Source of the DNA: Brachycybe producta
Lineage: Eukaryota > Arthropoda > Diplopoda > Playtdesmida > Andrognathidae
NCBI GenBank assembly: GCA_036925085.1
Contig: JAUPFP010000072.1
Span: 697,001-761,000, forward strand
Direction: 5' to 3'
Length of the DNA stretch: 64,000 nt
The position numbers and the translations under genes were made by a program. The notes under the pieces are model-generated. The model searched no databases and had not been told where the DNA came from. It was given only the letters and a program-made list of their open reading frames with translations. Each line of letters begins with the position of its first letter. Within the stretch, counting starts at the first letter, position 1. Positions 9,479-21,600 of this stretch are shown piece by piece.

Positions 9479-11362
9479 TCAAACCTTGTGTTTACTCTGT
9501 ACGGGAAGATAGAGCTTGAACTCGGCCGGAAGTTCGTCTTCAGCGTACAACCTGTCGGAAAAATAGACCCTCCTTATACGACAATTAGCGTGGATCTAAA
9601 AAAAAAAATCAAAAGACACCATTACACCTTTTTTGAGAGATACAAGAGTAAAATAAGAAGGATGAGCGTCCGAACCTGTACTCTCAACGTCTCGATATAA
9701 TTGGTTCCGTAAGCACGTCTCGTGAAATCGGCCAAATTGAACTGGATCTGGTTCCATCCTTCGTCCAATCGCATCGGCATCGTGCAGATGAAAGGCTTGA
9801 CCCGCGTCGTACTCTGATAGTTGCTCGCTCGGAAACGGCGTCGCACGTTCTTGTCGTCCAACACCTTCGAGATAAAGAAACGAGGACAAACGTAAACAAT
9901 GGAACGATAAAACGATTGAAAACAGATCGAACACATTCCATTCTCACCATCACTTCGAACGTGAAATACTTTTTCATGTTCTTAATGATCATTACGAGAT
10001 ATGGCAATTTTATTCCGAGCGTCTTCTTTGGATCAGCGGGACACGTCACGAAGGTCGTACTAAAATGAAAGAAAAAAAGAGCGCGAGATCAGCCTTAAAA
10101 CTCGTGCCGTAAAGTGGCGCCGTACCTGACGTTCGTTCCTACAATCTCTAGTACGAGCGACTGAATATCGTTGTCTGTTATCCTCTTGATGTGTCCGTTT
10201 CGAACCTGAAACAAACACGATACCTAAATGGGGTCAGACTAAAACACGGAAACTTACGGAAACGCGCGGAAAACATACAAACACACGGAAAAGCGCGGAA
10301 AACAATTACAAACACACGGAAAGGCGCGGAAAACACATACAAACACACGGAAAAGCGCGGAAACCACATACAAATACACGGAAAAGCGCGGAAAACACAT
10401 ACAAACATACGGAAAAGCGCGGAAAACACATACAAACACACGGAAAAGCGCGGAAAACACATACAAACACACGGAAAAGCACAAAAAAAATTAAAAACAC
10501 ACGGAAAACAATTACAAACACGCGGAAAACGATTACAAACACATGGAAAAGCACGGAAAACACATACAAACACACGGAAAAGTGCGGAAAACAATTACAA
10601 ACACAGAAAAGCACGAAAAACACATGGAAACCCATGGAAAGTGTAGAAAACACATACACAGTGCTTTTTCATGTGCTTGCGTTTTCCGTGCTTTTCCGAG
10701 TGTTTGTATGTTTTCCGCGTTTTTCCGTGTGTTTGTAATTGTTTTCCGCGTTTTTTCGTGTGTTTGTAATTGTTTTCCGTGTGTTTGTATTTGTTTACGC
10801 GCTCTTCTGAGTGTTTGTAATTGTTTTCCGTGCGTTTCCGTGTGTTTGTATGTGTTTTCCGCGCGTTTCCGTCGGTTTCTATAAGTTTCCGTGTTTTAGT
10901 CTGACCCACATAAATGTGTTAAAACGGATTTTAGCGATCATGCTGCCCTTTTAGTAGGTTTGAATATTCTTTCGATTAGGAGACGCTAGCCTCCAAGCTA
11001 AGACTTTCACGACATGATATAGATTGCGCGTAAAGCGTGAAATAAAACGAAAAGCTGTACAGTCCCCATGCATAGAGACTACGCAGCCCCAAATAGAAAT
11101 AATTCCGTAGACTGTTATTTCCTTTATGGATGACAATACATAATAAACACGAATATGAGTTCACGTGAAATGAATGTACTGTAAACTATGGGTTGCCATG
11201 GTAACCACTCACTTCAGACTATCCTATATAAATGAATGCAAATAACAAATATTAATGAAATTGATCCGAAAACTTCACCTTTTTGTCCCATATTTGAAGC
11301 GGTTTGCTCCCGATACTGTATAAAATTGACAGGAATCCACTTTGAAAAGTGTTTTTGAACAT
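9479..11362 (-). CDS. CFAP20: CFAP20 (cilia- and flagella-associated protein 20, BUG22), complete, five exons
   Basis: This is a very conserved axoneme protein of the inner junction between the A and B tubules of ciliary doublets, also found at centrioles. Exons on the minus strand: 11362-11279, 10205-10126, 10059-9948, 9864-9676 and 9595-9479 (stop TGA). All introns are GT..AG and all phases join, giving 193 residues, the family's usual length. The protein opens [20 protein letters not shown], contains [16 protein letters not shown] and [18 protein letters not shown], and ends LPVQSKHKV. The start at 11362 begins the canonical first residues. Intron 1 (1073 bases) is mostly one foldback element; the other introns are 66 to 83 bases. 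It is transcribed away from PNKP. No break or missing residue was seen, so it is probably functional. Confidence 0.97.
10231..10907. mobile_element. Foldback element with CGGAAAA minisatellite arms, copy 1 (CFAP20 intron 1)
   Basis: It begins GGGTCAGACTAAAACACGG and ends with the inverse CCGTGTTTTAGTCTGACCC. The left arm (10250-10655) is a tandem array of about 31-base units of the form acacacGGAAAAGCGCGGAAAAC. The right arm (10660-10880) is the same array inverted. A smaller copy lies at 13667-14016. Long open frames in all directions here (10178-10909) arise from the unit repeat and encode low-complexity peptides; they are not genes. Confidence 0.8.
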
Positions 11363-12677
11363 AACTTAGTCGTTGAATGAAGAAAAAAGTGATCGGAAAA
11401 GCGTCAACAAAGTCAGATTTACAATTCATTCACGTGCAGTGCATATAAACAACCGCTAAATATATATTACATTCATTCACGCATTCAGAATTTCAGAGTC
11501 ACTTGCTTACGAGACTCCATAGAATCATAGACGGCTACATAATTTATCTGCATACATAGAATCTGTAAGAAATACACATACGTAAGCGGTGTATAGTCTA
11601 TGAGAGAAAACCAAGTAAGAAGTCGGTAAATATGGTGCGGAACCGCATACGTTTACACACGTTGAAAGCAATAAACAAAAGCGCCGTATCCCGCTAAGCA
11701 GTTCGCAAAAAAGGTGCGTTTATAAACAAACATGATGTTGAAGTATGATGTTATATTTTTGAAGCCAAATAAAAGTATTCCCCCCCCCCCCCTTTTTCTG
11801 GCATGTTCTCAATTCAGTTGTGTCCTGTTCTTACGACATATTAGGTCACCTATCGATGATTTGCTATTTAATACACACCTATGCTTCAAACGTCCCCTCT
11901 TACGCGCAACGCGGTTATTCCACTTCAGCGAGTTTGCGAACATATTTTATACTGAAATTTGTTTATGTTGATCGTACTCTCACATATTTCTTTTACCAAT
12001 CCATGTTACTTGTCAATTCTGTGCGCCAGTTTGTGTCATTAGTAACAATACGTTCATATTCGAAAATTGTTGATATGTTACACATCTCAAGTACATTAAT
12101 GTAGTTTATTTTAGTTATCTTAAGGTGATGCAATTCACAAAAAATAAATAGATGCATTTAGATGATGGACGTAACCAGCAAACTCATGTTTATTTTCGTT
12201 CAGACTCTAGAGTACTATAAGGGGACACATAATGAACGCGTGGAAGTAGTCTATTTGATGTATGGAGTACCGCCCTCGAGTGCGTCATCAGTTTTCTTTT
12301 TATTAAACCAAGATGGCCGCTGCTGCTGCTGCTTCTGTTCTATTCCTGTAAATCTCTTCGTCTTATCTTCGTTTGTCTAAAACAAAAAAAAAAAGGTAGT
12401 TATTTAAATGACGGTTGTTTTATCAGCCGATGACTTGCTCATCTTCTTATCTATATAATCCATGTGAAGTACCTTTTGTTATGTGATAAGCTGATAACAG
12501 TTTTAGACATGAATCCGTTTCAAAGGAATCGTTTTTCTTCTTGTGTTTTCACTGAACCAAGTTTCTTCTTCCTGAACCTCCTTCGATTCGACTTCGATTC
12601 TTCTCCTCATTCTAATTCTAATAATCTTTGTAAGAAGCAGCAGCAGCAACAGAAGAAGAAGAAAACCGATAACGACG
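11363..12677. promoter_or_regulatory. Shared upstream region of the divergent CFAP20/PNKP pair
   Basis: The 1.3 kb between the two start codons should hold both promoters. I see a poly-C run (11780-11789) and no clear TATA box. At 12313 a short frame reads ATGGCCGCTGCT and stops after 12 codons (MAAAAAASVLFL) in a good initiation context. If the PNKP transcript starts upstream of it, it would be an upstream ORF. No other exon was recognised. Promoter function is inferred from position only. Confidence 0.4.
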
Positions 12678-15600
12678 ATGCCGAAAGAGAAGAAGGAATC
12701 TAATGACGACAATTGCAATCTGGTTCTACGTTGTACGAATGGGAGTCAAGAAGACGTCCTTCTAAAGAACGGGATTCCTTTAATCCTTGGAAGAGGTCCT
12801 TTGACTGGGATCAAGGACAAGAAATTGTCCAAAAATCAAGGTACTATTTCGTGATTGATGTCCAAAATCTACTAAAATTACTTCATACTTTAGTAATTAA
12901 CAGGTGACTTTTGTTAGGATTCAATGGTCAGGTTAAAAGGATGAACAGCGTGGGTAATCCCAAACCCTGAATCAAGAGTGCATATAAAATTGGATGAACA
13001 CAAAAACCTTGGGATGTTACACTATTAACATGGGTGCACAAAACACAAAAATCATGTTTTAAATCGAAGTATTTTTTTACATTCTGGGGGGGGGGGGGGG
13101 GTTTGCGCCCCCAAGGTTTGTCCTTTTAATCCATCCCATGATTAAAAGGCCACTAGAATGTTTTCCATGAATGTTTTGCAAACTAGAAGGGTATCTGAAT
13201 CAGATTAGCCGATTTGGAACAATGTTATTATACAGGCCCTTGTACGGTGGTGGTTTTTAGAGTCTTTCTTAATATTTCTTTGATGCATCATAGTTACTCG
13301 AATGTATGCGGTTCGAGAATACTTACAACAATTTTTTTCGAGGAGGAGGAGGAGGAGGGGGGTTGGATTGTGAGAGGTTCTGAAGCAGCTCTTGCACCAC
13401 TTTTATTGCCTCAAGAGGAGGTAGCTTAGATTTTACAATTTTAAACAGAGTAAGTCAGTGAAAACAGGTAAAGGAGTCTTGTTCGCATCATATTCTAAAG
13501 CCTAAAAATATATCTTACTCGAAACAACTACACAAAAAACCCCTATGTTAAACATCAAATATTGCATTATACTGCCGATAGCCTCTTAATTAGGGAATAG
13601 AAGCTTATGGGACATGCTGTAAGTTTTTTATGCATGTGAATAATGTTTGGTAATAATTAGTAATTAGGGTCAGACTAAAACACGGAAACTTATGATGGAA
13701 ACGCGCGGAAACATAAATATTAGGCTACTATAAGCGTTACAAGGCACTGAAAATACGTGTAGACACACGGAAAAGCGCGGAAAACACATACAAACACACG
13801 GAAAAGCGCGGAAAACACTAATAAACACACGGGAAAATGTTTGTTTTTCGTGTGTTTGTGTTTTCCGAGCTATTACGTGTGCTTGTAAGTGTTTTCCGCG
13901 CTTTCCCGTGTGTCTGCATGTATTTTCCGTGTCTTGTAACGCTTATAATAGCCTAATAGTGGTTTTTCCGCGCGTTTCCGTCCGTTACCATAAGTTTCCG
14001 TGTTTTAGTCTGACCCAGTAATGATACACTATGAAGTGATGTAACTCATGAGCAGCAGCTCACGTGTAGACAGTAGATGTGATTATAGACGTGATTGTAG
14101 CTGATTGATATTGGCTTATCTACTTTTAGTGCTCCATACTTTGGATTTTTCTTCATTATCTTGTAATGGGACTACTTAAGGTCAAGTGGAATTGAATAGA
14201 CAGAGGGGAGGGCCCCTGCTTCCATAGCAACGACATACAGTACATGTGTTACTGACACAATGTCATAATTTGAACTTTTTAAGAGCCAACTCAAATCTAC
14301 CTCTGTGATATACAGGGTGGACCCAATGTCATCATCTGATTTGGGTGTGTGGGGGGGGGGAGGGTTGCCTATAATTCTGGAAATAATTTGTAAAAAAAAA
14401 ATAATGGACTTTTTGTTAAAAAAAAAAAGAAACATTTTTAGTTAGGCCTTATATGTTTTTTTTATTAACAATGACCAAGTGGCCTCTCCTCTGGTCACTG
14501 TGCAAAGTTGGGCTTGTTTTATTGTATTTTCCATCAGCCCTCCCCGTCTTCCACATTTTTTGGCCAGTAGAATCTCGAGTTTTTGGCTAACGTTGTTTTT
14601 GAGCCAGGGTGGCTCATTTTTTTGATTTTTTTTTAAATCAAATAAATCGATTTTTTTTTATTTAAATCAGATTTTTTTTCATTTTTTTTTTTCATTTATA
14701 TGAAATATTGCATTTTTTTATGACGATGTTTGCAAAAATGAGTAATAACATTGTTAATTGTTAAGTTGTTAGTAAAATAATTGCAAAATAAGAAAATCAA
14801 ATGTTAATAAACATTCAAATTTGAAAATAATAAGTTTCAAGCACTTTTAATTTCACATTCTGAACATAAAACACGAGCTTTGCAGCCTTTTCAGTTCACA
14901 AAGCAAATCAGTTCCTCAGAGGTAAACTGGATTAAGTCACTTTTTTTTAAAAAAAACAAACACGATTTTTACATCTTCATAAGATGCAAAATTCGTGTTT
15001 TTAAACAGCTTGTCGAGTTCTATCAGAAGTAAACAGTGTTAAGTCAAGTTGTACACGTCGGCTGCTAGATGATGGTATACTGGGATGGGTAAATGTCAGA
15101 AAAGTAATGTTTTATACGTTGACGTATAAAACGTATTAAACCCCAACTCATTGTATCAAGTTTGTTTTCATTTAATTTGAATCAAGTTAAATGAAAACAA
15201 GAAAATTAAACAAAAAACATGTATTTTTTGTGATACTCGCTTTCATAAGAAAAAAGGTCTGAAAAGTGCGAAAAAACAAGATGTAATCGTGTCTTGTGTT
15301 GTTGGCGTTGTGGTTAGTGTCTCAGGTTCTCAAGCCCGTGGTAAGTGTTGGTCATGAGTTCAATCCCCGTGCAGTGTGGCGGTGGACAAACAAACAAATT
15401 ATGAAGTTAAATAAAAGCGAAGTGGTAACAAACTTGATACAATGAGTGAGCTCTGACAGAAAAAAAATACTAAGTATTCTAGACAGCCATCCACAGCTAT
15501 TGTGGAATCCCTGTTTTCGAACTGGTCTTTATGTTCGTTCTGCAATAAGGAATAGACTCTCTCCAGAGAAATCCAAAAAACATCTAAAGGCGGTTGTAGA

Positions 15601-18600
15601 CATTGCGAGTTTTCCTCGCGAATCGCAATAGCGAGTATCTCTTGGAAGTCAGGCGCGAGGCGATCCAAAATGTGTTTCGCGAATCTACGTGAATCAAGGG
15701 TGAGCGGGACAGTTGTCTTGAGGGGTTATACAATAATCGGTAATTACTGTAAACTTCGATGAGTCTGATTGCCTCGGCCTGGTTCATTTTTGGTCTACAC
15801 GCCGCGAGTTTCGACCGCGAAACGTCTTTGATACAGGGTGTTTACCGACTAGTGCGCGGATGGGGAGTGAGGCAGCCAAGCGAGGCAAGTGGGGCGGAGA
15901 CTCAGGGCGAGGAATAGTCTAGAACAGGCGAGATTTGATTCGCGAAACTGCCTCGCGAGGCAAACTCGCAATGTCTACAACCGCTTTTACATTTATCCAG
16001 TGCAAGATAAACAACATTCTGAGGACCATTAATGTGCATAAATACTTCAAATAACAGTTAATTTAATGTTTAAAATATTTCATTTTTGTTTTCAGCCTTT
16101 TTTGGGGCAATTAATTTTCCATTTTTTTCCATTGCAGATTTGCAACTGTTTCTTTTTTTTAATGAAACACTTTGTTTTGAACATTTAAAAAATCTTGCAA
16201 TTTTGTTTTATTAAATTTGTTGTACTTTTTTTCGGTTTTATACGTTTGGGTTTTATACGTACACAAAATAACAGTTTTATTCGTCACGTATTATACATTA
16301 TAATTACACGATATAAAACCACGTATATACCTACCCATCCCTGATGGTGTACCATGTTAAGTCCTATTCCTTCAATGAAGAGAAACGACTCCACTGTAAA
16401 ATTTAGGTTTGTTGACTTAACACAGTTTACCTCTGAGGCTCTTAAGTAGATTACTATTACTATTTATATCTTTGTGTCTTTTTAATGATTTCCACCAGTC
16501 AATTGGGGGATACTTCCTCAAGCATATGCTCGTATCTTCCGAAAAAAAATAATGCATTAATGAAAGGACTACCACCGGACTTTATTTTATAAATATAGAG
16601 AAAAATGCCGGGAACTCTTTTATTTTTATTGTAGAATTTTAATGTTTAAATAAATGTGATTTTTTTTTTTTTTCTTAAAAAAAAATAATTTGATTTAAAT
16701 TATGATTTGAAATCAATGTGATTTAAATCACTGCCACCCTGTTTTGAGCTGTTCCAGTGTCGGTGGCTTGTTAGCGTACACTTTGCCTTTCAAATGACCC
16801 CACAGAAAGAAAGTCCGAGGTTTTTAAATCGGGTGACCCTTGGTGTATGGCCAACTGGTGCATGTCGCCAAAACGTGATATAAAATGTTTTAATAAAAAA
16901 TACTCACAATTTCAGCACGTTCGTGTGGTGTGTAAATTGTTCATAATGAATGTTGCTCTATTGTACTTGCATAAGTCTAAAAAAATAATAATGACAGATA
17001 ACATTTAAACACAAAATGGAGGCATCTTCCTATGGGGTGATGAATACATGTATATAGGTCACCCTGTAGATTAAACCACAAACAGCGTGAGGTTCTTTTA
17101 TTGATGAGGTATGAAATTTGAAACTATTCGTTAACAGCGGTGGTCTTACAGGCCCTTCATTGGTATGTGAGCCATAAAATCCTGGCCTGCTGCAGAGAAA
17201 TAAACGGGAAAGAATTTGGCTAACATGAATTTACTAGGCAATAAAGTTGACAGTAGGCCTATATACATGTATAATATAAAGAGAAGATAGTGTAACATAG
17301 GAATACTGTATTTGGTTGGTCCGATTCTGGGAACACTAAGATTTTGGTCAGTCTGCCATATGTACGGGCGTAAAGGCCTTGTAAGTAACATTTCATGTAA
17401 TGCACACAACAATTTAAGTCTTGGGATCACTCGATGAGCAAACGAGGTAGTTATCTCATTTCTGGCGAGCAGCTTTCCTTTCTCGTTTCTGCCACAAACG
17501 ACGTCCCAACTGGCATTGCGAATACTTTTGTGTTCGTTGTTAAAAACCTACAGGTGGCGGTTCAGAACGAGCGCCGAACGAGCCGCTTGTATAGTGCTCG
17601 TATATCGCTCTTGTAAGGCTGTCCCAACTAGGCGAACTTGTTACATTACAGGCTCGGTTCGCCTAGTTTAGACGCGCCTTTATATAGTTTGAGATAAGCT
17701 TTGGTTTAGCGGCAAAAAATACGATTCGGAAGTGAGCTTGCATATGAATCCGCAGAGTTTCAAAAGAGAATATGGTTGTTTGTTCCTTAAAAGAACCTTT
17801 CTTTACGTTCTAGTTTATAAAATTTCTTTTAACTTTGTTTTTTAAACAGTTTATCAGGCGTTTTACTGTTTAGAAGCAACTTTAAAACTTGAATTTCGTA
17901 AAATAACACGTTGAAGATAATATCAGCTATTGTGAGGATCTTATCTTCAAAAGTAAACTTTATAAAATTTTGAAATTGTCCATATTTAATGACTTTCAAT
18001 CAGTCCAACGCTCAATAAAATGAAATCAACATTTTTATGCTACCAAATGTTAAGTTTTAGTTTTCTGGATACCATCATGTAGGCCTCGGTGCAATCATTT
18101 AATTTAGGACCAGATTCCGTTATGAAACTTTGCATTTGAACTAGAGATGCCGCGTATAGTGAAAGGCACCATCCGAGGCATCACTAATTTGAGCTTAAAT
18201 TTGAATCTTGTGAGCAGGAATTTCAATCTAGAATTGTATTTCTCCTAGAAGAGGTAATTTGCTGTTCCTCGAATCCGAACCCGAATCCTAAAATGTTCTC
18301 GAATCTCACGAATCCTGTATAAGAATCCTATATTATTCATTAAGAAGATACAAATAAATGAAATAATATTAAATTATTAATAATAAAAAACAAGTGTGGC
18401 ACTCGAGGTCAATCCACATGGTGTGATATTGGTGATCCGGATACCACCGAAATTGCAACAATCGCCGGTTTTTTTTTGTTAGTGAACGCTTTTATTGGAC
18501 GTCAATGGAGTTAAAACTGATTTTACTGAAATTTTTAACAGTTGTTTTATAGTTTAGTATTCGAAAGACAAAAAAAGCGCGAAGATTCGAGTTTTCAAAT

Positions 18601-21600
18601 CTCGAATATTTTTCGAGATTCAAGGATTCGACTGGCCTTTCTCGAGTTTTAAGTATAATTGCCAGGTTTTCTTCATAAATTCTGGCCATATTTTTTAAGC
18701 GTTTTAATTTTGCTTCTTCATTTGCCTTATTACGGATGCTATTCTACAAGTGTATCATAAGTAGAAACCGCGCTATTTCGGAATGCTTGTATGTGTGATC
18801 ATCCAGTGTACTTGTTTTCGTTTTGCTGATTGCTGCGTTGTTTATTTTATATAGTAAAGTTGACGGCCAATTACGAGCGCAAAGTGGTGTTGGTCCAACA
18901 ACTCGGTGCAAATCCTTCCAAAGTTTGTGGAAAACGGCTGCATCAGAAATCTGAATACGAATTGAAAGATGGCGATGTGATCTGCTTACTGTACGATCAG
19001 TATTCCTATGTGTGCAAGTTAATTGACAGTACTTCTAGTTTGAACAATTCGGCATCAGCCGATATTACCACCGAGGAGGCGGCGGCCAGCGAAGTGTCGT
19101 CGTGTGCGCTACGAATCGGTGCGACCGAAAAGAAGACGATTAAAGATTATTTCTGCACGACGCAAAGGGAAGAACAAGGGACGGCTGAGGAACAGGGGAT
19201 AAAACGTAAACGCGAAGAAGAAGAAGAAATCGTCGAAGAAGATCAGGAAGAAGAGGCGCGTGTGGGGGAGGCGGCCGAACAACTTGAAGAAATGAGGCGC
19301 CTTTTGAAACGTCGTGATCCGCCGTCGGCCAGTGGCATGAAGAGAAGCACCAGTCTGCCTTTCTCTCCACCAAATGGGTCTTCTTTGATGATGACTAAAT
19401 TCGGACTTCCGAGACCACCCGGAGATACCTGGGACTTTCAAAAAAAACTTATTGCGTATACCTGCAAGGGTTCGATACCGAGAGAAAAGGTAAAATTTGT
19501 GGAACGGACTTTCGTAAAGGATGTACCTCGAAATGAACTTTGCTTTTTATTTCTGTTTTAGATAGCAGGTTTTGATGTCGACTGGACCATAATTGGCACG
19601 AAAACGGGCAAAGTCTTTCCAGCTGGTCCGGATGATTGGAGGTATGGTTTCGAAGAAGTTTCTTCCAAAGTGTTGATTCCCCCATTATCTTAAAATGTTT
19701 TGGTGTTCATGCGCCAATAAAATTGATCACTCTTTAGATCAGTGTTTCTCTAATAATGGTCTATGGCGGACCACTGGATATGTTGCCAATGAACATGTGG
19801 ACCACCCACTTTAAAACAGACCTGTTGCCCGTGTACTGACAAAAGTAGTCTTGAGCCAGTAATGGGGCACACGCCGTGTGCTTCTTTTTAGAGCACAGTG
19901 GCCGTTATATCAGCTTTTTGTTGTTTGGAACTTCAGTTCTGACAATCAGACTGCAAAATATTTTTTTTCCATGATCCCGTCTGTCGACCACCTGGCACAA
20001 TGTCGCGCACCAAACTTTAAGAAACACTGCTTTAGGTTGATGTACATTGTACAGCGCTGCTATCTTACGACTAAGGTTATGGTTCTATGCTCTAAAAATG
20101 CCTGAGGAGTTTCTCAACTGCCCAAAAATCGTGAAAAATCAGGGTTGTTAAAAATCATCATTTTTTTTTAAAAAAAAATGTCATATAAGTGATTTAAATC
20201 ATGATTTTTTTAGTGATTTAGATTTAAAACATGATTTAAATCATTTGATTTAATCCAAACAACCATGGTATATATTCAAAAATTTGGCACCCCCTAAGCA
20301 AAACTCATTGTCTTTTTGAAACTTGATGAATAAATGACGCGAATATATTACGCTCTGTTTGGAAATAATCGTTTTATGACCCGTTTTAAAACGCCAATAA
20401 CAGAAAAATCCCCAAATCAGCATTTTAAAACTGTTATGAGATGATTATTTTCCAAGCAGATCATCGGGGCGACTGAACAAACGCCAAACTGAATAAGCGC
20501 CAAATGGAACAAACGCCAAACTGAATAAGCGCCAAATGGAACAAACGCCAAACTGAATAACCGCCAAATTTTTGGCTTTTATTCAGTTTGGCGTTTCTTC
20601 CATTTGGCGCTTATTCCATTTTTCGCTTATTCAGTTTGGCTTTTGTTCCATTTGGCGCTTATTCAGTTTGGCGTTTGTTCCATTTGGCGTTTATTCAGTT
20701 TGGCGTTTCTTCCATTTGGCGTTTCTTCCATTTGGCGCTTATTCCATTTTTCGCTTATTCAGTTTGGCTTTTGTTCCATTTGGCGCTTATTCAGTTTGGC
20801 GTTTGTTCCATTTGGCGTTTATTCAGTTTGGCGTTTCTTCCATTTGGCGCTCATTCCATTTTTCGCTTATTCAGTTTGGCTTTTGTTCCATTTGGCACTT
20901 ATTCAGTTTGGCGTTTGTTCCATTTGGCGTTTATTCAGTTTGGCGTTTGTTCCATTTGTTCCGTTTGTTCCAGTTGCGTGGTTATTCAGGTTTTTTGTAA
21001 ATTCTGATGCTCCAAATATTGTGAGCTTTTATAGACGTCAGACTGTGCAGATTTACAAACAGAACATGCTAACCTAACCAATCCTAACCTAACCTAACAA
21101 TGTGTTTATCAAATTTTGGCGGTTATTCAGTTTGGCGCTTGTTCAGTTTGGCGTTTGTTCCATTTGGATTTTATTCAGTTTGGTGTTTGTTCCATTTGGC
21201 GTTTGTTCAATTTGGCGCTTGGGGAGTGGCCACGTGAATTCATGTAACTCCATCTAGTGGCATCATTTGTAGTTCTAATAATTGTATTTGTCACACCGGC
21301 AACATCCACGAAAACATTTAGTAGACTTTTTGTTATTTGATTTCTGTGTGCAACTTGTTTTTGGGCTTTTTAAAGATTGCTTTATTATGTTAGCCATTCA
21401 TTTTTAATTGGTAAAATGTTTCTTGCAGATTACTTTTTCCCGAAGTTCTTTCTAAATTGAGGCAGTTGTTTGAGGATGATTACAAGATTGTATTCTTTAC
21501 GAATCAGGTACGTCCGTTTGTAAAATTGTTTTCCGTTCTTAGTTTTTAATCGCTCCAAGTTTATGCGTTAATAATTATTGTTGGTATCGGAAAATAGCGA

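Larger units (their letters stand above)
15080..16343. mobile_element. hAT-like element nested inside 14605-16741
   Basis: The ends are CTGGGATGGGTA and TACCCATCCCTG. The flanks are ATGGTATA (15072-15079) and ATGGTGTA (16344-16351), an 8-bp duplication with one change. It itself carries a SINE-like piece (15293-15424) and another TIR element (15585-15989). Confidence 0.75.
14605..16741. mobile_element. hAT-like element, outer layer of a three-deep nest, PNKP intron 1
   Basis: It starts CAGGGTGGC, ends GCCACCCTG, and is flanked by the exact 8-bp duplication TTTTGAGC (14597-14604 and 16742-16749). Both terminal regions are AT-rich and full of GATTTAAATCA. No transposase frame remains. Interrupted by the element at 15080-16343. 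A relative with the same ends is at 59501-60559. Confidence 0.85.

Noticed and set aside
10178..10909. Several overlapping open frames of 76 to 151 codons on both strands
   Set aside because: They come from the CGGAAAA minisatellite of the foldback element in CFAP20 intron 1; low-complexity repeats with no domain.
19109..19441. Minus-strand open frames opposite PNKP exon 2
   Set aside because: Shadow of the acidic linker codons; the plus strand has clear homology and splice sites.
20572..21077. Three plus-strand frames of about 140 to 157 codons with WRLF repeats
   Set aside because: By-product of the TTTGGCG array; the same array in 56333-56607 produces the same peptides.
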